The position numbers and the translations under genes are program-made. The notes beneath the pieces were generated by a model. That model saw only the letters and a list, made by a program, of their open reading frames with translations. It was not told where the DNA came from and did no database searches. Positions 58,206 to 64,000 of a DNA stretch of 64,000 nucleotides are shown here, piece after piece. Location of the stretch: the NCBI GenBank assembly GCA_002221725.1, contig NJFT01000002.1, positions 1 to 64,000 of the forward strand. The letters run 5' to 3'. Within the stretch, counting starts at the first letter, position 1; every line of letters begins with the position of its first letter. The stretch comes from Scedosporium boydii (lineage: Eukaryota > Ascomycota > Sordariomycetes > Microascales > Microascaceae).

Positions 58206-58631
58206 CTTGAAAAGGATAAAGCCCTGGCAAAGGCAAATTCAGAGGTAGAATCTCTAAGTGAGCGATGAAGAAAAATGATGTGTGAATGCTTGGAGAGAAG
58301 ACCATAAGGGCGCCCAAGGGAGATGCCAATTATGCCATCTTTATATCCTCAAAGGCCCTGAGTCTGTATAGTTCCTCACTTGAGAATGACTCTCTCTCTG
58401 GTTGTGACATTTGCCCTTGTCCCAAACAGGTATCCAATTGATAAGGGATCTAGCCAGATGCAAACAAGACACTCGTATAGCAGCTGTTATCTCGGAGCTG
58501 TACTATACTGTATGTAGCTTGCAAGATGCTGACCTTCTTCACCGCTGCTTCATGCACCACTCAAAATAACCAAAAAGGGGGCTCTATGGAATATCGGTAT
58601 TGATACCAACGGGAGGAAAAAAAAAACTTAC

Positions 58632-58711
58632 CGTCCGATGTCTTGGGATTTTGTTTTTTCTCGCTTTGAGGACGGAATGCTGCAGAAGATCAACCGAATT
58701 AGTGACGTCAT
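58632..58711 (-). other. gdh2: Possible first exon of the NAD-GDH gene
   Basis: An ATG at 58711 opens a 26-codon frame that ends at a consensus GTAAGT donor (58631-58626). Splicing to the acceptor at 58168-58169 (intron of 464 bp, ACTAAC branch 16-20 nt upstream) joins in the same phase as the main frame, reading ...DIGRFPEYIDPF. Both splice signals are strong; whether this exon is translated cannot be decided here. Confidence 0.4.
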
Positions 58712-61700
58712 AAACAGAGCGCGACAGTCTTAGAAGGCTTGTAAAAAAAAGAAGAAATCTTGAGCAAAAGAACCACTATGAAACGGAGACACCGAGGCCT
58801 TTGCTCATAGAGAAAAGGAATTGAGAAATCAGGAGACAGTGTCCCGTGGCACTTTTTTCCAACACCGCCAGCTTGGGAACAAAATGTGTAGGTGTTTGTG
58901 TGTGTACGCTGACGAAGGCTTTCGACCCAGAAGGCCTCTCAGCCTCACAATTGCCAGCCAGCGACGAGATAGCGTTTCTTCCCCACAGGGTGGCAGCGGA
59001 ATGGAAGGGGGAAGGTCCAACTGCCGTCGTTGCAGCGTTCCTGAATTGAGAAGGTGTGCATGGATGGGCTAGATTAGAGAGAAGACAAAAGGTGACTCAC
59101 AGATCTTGCTTGTGGGACTGCGAGGAACTCAAGCGGGCGCAGAACAGGCAATTAGTATACGAGCTGAGCTCAAACTTGATGGATGGCTGCAGGAACGGTG
59201 GCGGAGAGGCGGGTCGCTAAAAGATAGGGGGATCCAAAAGTCCGTTGGGAGTTTGCTGCCGGTCTTGCGTCTTCTGATAAGAGCTACAGGTAGGGTTGGT
59301 GAATATCAAGCCGTGGCTTTGGGAGATAAAGCGGCAGGGCTTGCGCTGAAGAGATAGCAGGAAGGATGATGATTGGTACCCGGACTTGGTCAACAGTGCA
59401 ATTGACTTCCTCTAGGGAAAGGGGTGGTAAGGATGCTTTAGATGGCGCTTCGAGAGAGGGTTCGAGAGACCCTGGATCTTAGATCAGGGACATGAATGTG
59501 GGAAAGTCTTGTGGGCTGTGGTTGATAGCTTTTATGCTAGGAAGCTTAGTGAGCGCGTCGTGAAGTCACTGGTGGGTGCCACGAGAGTGAAGAGGGAAGT
59601 GAGGCTTATATACGAAAGCTTCAGGACAAGAAAAAAAGGGGATAAAAATGGAAGAAAAAAAAAAGATACTCGACTTGATGTACACAATAACTGTGGCCAA
59701 ATCCTAAAACTAGCTTAGGTGATAATAGTCACCTGTGAGAGTTCGATTGTTTGGAAGGCGTTGTCAGAGCAAAGTGGGCGGGGGACTTATGACGATGGCG
59801 ACAGAATTAGACGGAAGGTACGAGCCGGCTGAAGGGGCGGCATCGTTGGGAAGGTCCAGATGGACCAGCGTTAGAGAACTCCAAAGTACAGCGGAAATAC
59901 GCAGCCCAGCTGGGGAAAATTACGCCGTTGGAAACGCTATTTTTTGCGACTCTCTAACGGTGTTAGTCAACGCAGGAAGTGACAGCCCGAGGAGGCCGGC
60001 CGCTCTTGCCAATAGGAGCTCCACTCGACGACATTTCGGGCATTTGATGCTAGCTTTGGGTCCCTGATTGGCCGTTCACCTTGTACCTGGAAAGAGTACT
60101 CCGCATCGCGTTGGAAGTACACCGTATGAGCTGGGAGTAGCTGTTTGTACCATGCGCCTACATCCCTGGTACTAAAAAGTGACTCTGTACTTTTTGTACC
60201 TAAAAAAAATAACCTGATGCCAAGGTATTCTTATTCCTCGCAACAAGGTATTGTACTTGCCGCCTGCGGGTCGATACCAGAGACTTCAAAGCTGCAGTCA
60301 CATGTCATGTGAGCGTGACATGATTTCCGGTCCCGAACTCGCCAGGGTCACCTCCTGTCACCTCCTTTCGCCGTTCAACAGAACGATGTTTTCCATTCAA
60401 TCGGTCGGCTATTGTCGACATTGGGCACCTGGGACAGTTGGAAGAATGCTTCGTGTTCAATGCCCAAACCAAGGGGCGCCGATATTCGGGTCTTACGAGT
60501 CGCATTTTCTTTTACAAATTACAGTAGTATTTTTTCTTGGTATCCCGCGGAGACTGAGCGGTTGGTCGCCATATCCCACGTTACTCGTCCTATGTTAATT
60601 TGCTGTGGCCCGAAATCCGAACACCCTCCGCCGGTAGTGACCGTGATATCAGGTGATAATTCGGCGGCGCAAGCCCCATGCGTTTCCCCGACGCTTTCGT
60701 ATGTGGCTCCGTACGGAGACGCTGCACCTTAGCCGCGTATTTTGCGAGAAACGCAGCTCTACCTGTGTAAACGCAGCTCTGAACGCAGCCCGGCCGCGTT
60801 AGACTGGTGATGCAGGCGTCGTATTCTTGGACCACCCTGATTCTCGGCGTCATACGAAATAATAAACTCTGTCTCAATCCAGAGCCCCTCAATTCCAAAC
60901 TCCTATTTCGCTTCGAAGAATGGGAGGCACCCCGCCGGCCCCCATGGGCAGGACCTAATCAACGAGGGGCTCTCAGCCATTCTCCCAGGACACTTTCAGG
61001 TCAGGTCCCGTGGTTGTGACACATAGCCACTGCCTGTCCCGGTGACTACTGCCAGGGGCACTGTGGAAATTCTTCGCCTCTGAATTAGCTTCACGATCCT
61101 TTTTTTCCTTCCTCAACGCGCGCATTGCAAAGGAGTAGCTCAGGGATTTTCACCGCCGCCCGGCTCTGTCGGGTCCCGTTACTAACTCAATCTCAACAAA
61201 TCCAGGGCATATGCCTGGGGGTAGGCCGCGTGATCTTCGATCATTACTAAAACCCTCCCGGAAGGGGAGGTATGCTTGCATCTCATCAACGCCAACCTCC
61301 ACACGTTTGACAAGCATCGTGAGCTTCACCGTTCAAACAACTTTCAAACCACCTCTTCCTGGACGAAGTACGTATAAAGTACGTACAGTACGTGAGTACA
61401 TAGTACGTAATACGCCATCAGGTACTTTCGGGTAGCTCCAAGCTTCAATTGTTCCTGTTGCTACTAATTCCAAGAGCTACCAAGACTAATAGACTACTTC
61501 ATGCTTGCCCCAGCCCCGGGGCCAGGCCAGCTAGGGTCACAATGCCGGGAGCTCCTGCATGGGGCTTAGCCTTTAGCTTCCTGCCAATACCTTCTACTTT
61601 GGAGGCCTATTTTTGACCTAGTTTGACCTAGCAGCTCCGCGTGCCGTATTTGACTTTTTCTGAAGTAGCCGATATTTCACTTTCACGATGGTTGGATCTG

Positions 61701-64000
61701 CGTCGTCAATGGCAAAAGAAAAAAAAAAAAAGTCTGGGGGATCTCATGACAGAGGCTCGAGCCAAAGCACGCATGCAGGGGTGGCACCAATTCCCGGCCA
61801 GAGCACGACAACACGTGTGCCCTGCTGAAATTGACGAATGGACCGGATTCCTTCCAGACCCCGCGATTTGGCCCTGCTAGCTGCACGATTTACGGCCTGG
61901 CAGGCTGCATTGGCGATTTATTAGCTCGAGGGGTCATTTTTCTTTCCTTTCAGGTCAAATCCCGGGAGCTATGGACGCCCTTCCCCCTTTCCCGCCTATT
62001 CATGGGTCAGGTCGGCCGTCACGGGGCTTGAATCGTCGCTCTGAGACGCTCGGGGTTCCTAAAGAAACTCCCCGATCGGGCGGCGGACAAACAACGTCTG
62101 CGTTTTTCTTGGGAAAGGAATATGCAATTTCTCCCTAGGAATACGAATAAGCAAGGGCTACATAACGCAATCCATCCTTTTAGTCACAGAATGCACACCG
62201 GCATCCGTACCTTGATGGTGAATCGACGCTATTAGCTACTTGTTTATGCGATGTGCATGTACGGTGGCACATTTGCAAGTGAGGAAGCATGAGACACCCA
62301 CCTATGGGATCCGCTCCTGGCGGGTATGTCTGAGAACTCCGTTGACCATTTACCTATTTCCATCCGGAAGGCGTGTCTTGTCGATGCTCGCGACTCGATG
62401 AAGGATGCGTTTCTCAACACTTGTCCGGTGGCGATTGGGACATAATACCGCCTCGTTTTCAACAGCTGATGTTTGCATCAGGCTAGATTGTTGCTTATTT
62501 TGCTTTTTCCCCGCAGTCTCGGGAGGCAAGACCGAGTTCTTACGTTTCGGTATGGAGGCTAAAGCTGCGGGGGCGTTATGAGCAGCGGTGTAAAACGCTG
62601 GGATGCTGGCCTCCTGTGCCCTTCCGGATCCGTGCTTTCGGTTCGGCCAGATTCGGGGCTCAAAGCTCTTCTTGGCATCCGCACACCTTGGAATCCCGCC
62701 CTGATCTGGGGCGCTACACTCGGAATCTGGCTGTCTCGCGGGGCTCCACCTCCCTCGGATTCGGGCCGCGTACGACTTGTATAACTCGGTGTGCTCGGCT
62801 GGGCCACACCTACCAGGATCCGGGATAGATCCATCAATGCTAGTGATGGCTTATAGATATATTATGCTAGCCACCACAGAGCTTGACGTCTGACCGTTAC
62901 GCACCTGCAGAGTGAAATGACAGGACAAGGCTGGGGTCGGTTGGGTTTTTCCGTTTTTTCCGAGCAGAGAAACGTAATCCTCAGGCAGGCAATGTTCTAG
63001 ACTTGCTTCATTTTTGTTCAATATTGCGTAAGAAAATACACAGACCCACATTAGAGGATCATCAATACATACGAAGTAGATGTAGTTTTGAGGGGTTTCG
63101 TGATGTCAATGTTCTTTGTTGGTTAACGATGCAAATTTTGGGTATTGTAGATACATGGCATGACTTGGGGGAGCGGTCTAGATGCTCTCTATCCAAGTCA
63201 CGGGGCTTGGCAAATTTGCGATCTCTCCACACCTTCTGTTCCTGTCCTCTTGACACAGTCTGGGGAACTGCGAATAAGGGCAAAGGGGCACGGTAGGATC
63301 AATAGGGCTGACGACTAAGCCGGTCTAGCTGTCTCGAGCACTAGCTAACTACCAACTAGTACGAGAGGACAAGGCCAAGGACGAAGTACTACGAGTAACT
63401 ACCTATTTAGTGAAGAGGTGCCGAGAAGGATACTTTGCGCCCTCCTTTTGCTACCCCAACCACTACAGGGTTTGTTGAGCGTTTGTTTTCTTGCGCAATA
63501 CGCTGGTGGCTAGAGGACAAACGCTGTATTTACGCTGCCCAGTGCATCTCCAGCGTTCCCCGTGCCGGGACCAAGCACGGAAGCTCGGCGTGCCTCAGCG
63601 TATCAATCGCCGGTACCCCGCTAGCCCCGCTCCGGTGTCACGGCAAAGAGAATCGCACTCACTGCCACTGACCACTGAGGACTCCTCTGACTACCGGTAC
63701 CGAGGTACACAGTCTCGAAAAATTGGATTCCCTCAAACAACACCGAAGGTATCCGTCCTTGCATCTAGAGAAACACTAGTGGATTAGAATTGGAGCTCTA
63801 ATTCTATTTTTTTCTATTCCTGGGGACGGTAGGAATACACTACGACTCTAACACGACCAAGTCTTGAGAAACGTGGACAAAAGAAATTTTCCTGGATTTT
63901 TTCCCAAGGTTGAGAAGACTTGGAACAATGCCAAGCCTCGTCCCTCAATTAAGGTACAAAGTACACCGTCTTTGGCGGGGCAATTGCGCTGTGACTTGGA
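58712..64000. other. Gene-poor right end of the window
   Basis: No gene that I can support over 5.3 kb. ORFs are short and without domains. Notable sequence: a GTACGTA-rich patch (61364-61415), a repeated ACGCAGCTCT unit (about 60750-60785), TACGAAGTA (63070-63078) and GACGAAGTACTACGAGTA (63380-63397). Confidence 0.5.
61364..61415 (+). repeat. Cluster of GTACGTA/AAGTACGT palindromic units
   Basis: Within about 50 bp the tetramer GTAC occurs five times in contexts AAGTACGTA, AAGTACGTACAGTACGTGA and TAGTACGTAA. It is the densest patch of the GTAC-centred motif family in the window. Confidence 0.75.

Noticed and set aside
1..64000. CRISPR array, prokaryotic operon, or intact transposon
   Set aside because: No regularly spaced direct repeats, transposase or reverse-transcriptase motifs, or long terminal inverted repeats were seen; the window is eukaryotic.
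1..64000. Secondary-metabolite cluster
   Set aside because: A Zn2Cys6 regulator and an AMP-forming ligase lie side by side, but the ligase is clearly acetoacetyl-CoA synthetase and there is no polyketide, peptide or terpene synthase nearby.

Overview
The window is nuclear DNA of a filamentous ascomycete (Pezizomycotina, most likely a sordariomycete). Protein genes carry short spliceosomal introns (mostly 60-100 bp) with GT(A/G)NGT donors and CTAAC branch sites. Coding sequence is rich in C at third positions, 5' leaders are pyrimidine-rich, and the recognisable proteins are fungal. There is no operon structure, prophage or CRISPR. The species cannot be named from the sequence.

Layout, left to right. 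0-3.4 kb: a Zn2Cys6 regulator of the ARCA-like type (+). 4.0-6.3 kb: acetoacetyl-CoA synthetase (-). 10.3-12.3 kb: serine palmitoyltransferase subunit LCB2 (+), with a probable 5'-UTR intron. 13.3-16.1 kb: three tRNA genes on the minus strand (Ser-UGA, Ser-CGA, Asn-GUU), followed by a hairpin-rich stretch that may be an RNA. 17.7-19.5 kb: the MAPK-cascade adaptor Ste50 (+). 21.1-22.7 kb: a conserved-looking fungal protein of unknown function (-). 24.2-27.1 kb: a ten-exon divergent Hsp70-like ATPase (-) with one phase conflict, divergent from a coiled-coil protein of unknown function (27.7-29.9 kb, +). 30.4-30.9 kb: a small membrane protein (-). 31.8-32.9 kb: a calcineurin-like metallophosphoesterase (+). 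33.4-35.4 kb: a single-pass membrane protein with a long cytosolic tail (-). 35.4-41.9 kb: a gene-poor stretch. 41.9-43.9 kb: an alternative mitochondrial NADH dehydrogenase (+). 45.4-48.6 kb: a Bud14/Tea4-type SH3 polarity protein (-). 51.6-52.3 kb: a broken kinase-like gene (-). 54.8-58.2 kb: the large NAD-specific glutamate dehydrogenase (-). 58.7-64 kb: no gene that I can support.

The genes are mainly housekeeping and signalling. They cover ketone-body and amino-acid carbon use (AACS, NAD-GDH), respiration (NDE), sphingolipid synthesis (LCB2), MAPK signalling (Ste50) and cell polarity (Bud14/Tea4). They do not form one pathway. The accessory-looking parts are the Hsp70-like/coiled-coil divergent pair, the degraded kinase gene and the long intergenic stretches. 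Those stretches hold many copies of a short near-palindrome, TACGAAGTA / GTACTTCGTA, which I did not find inside any predicted exon.
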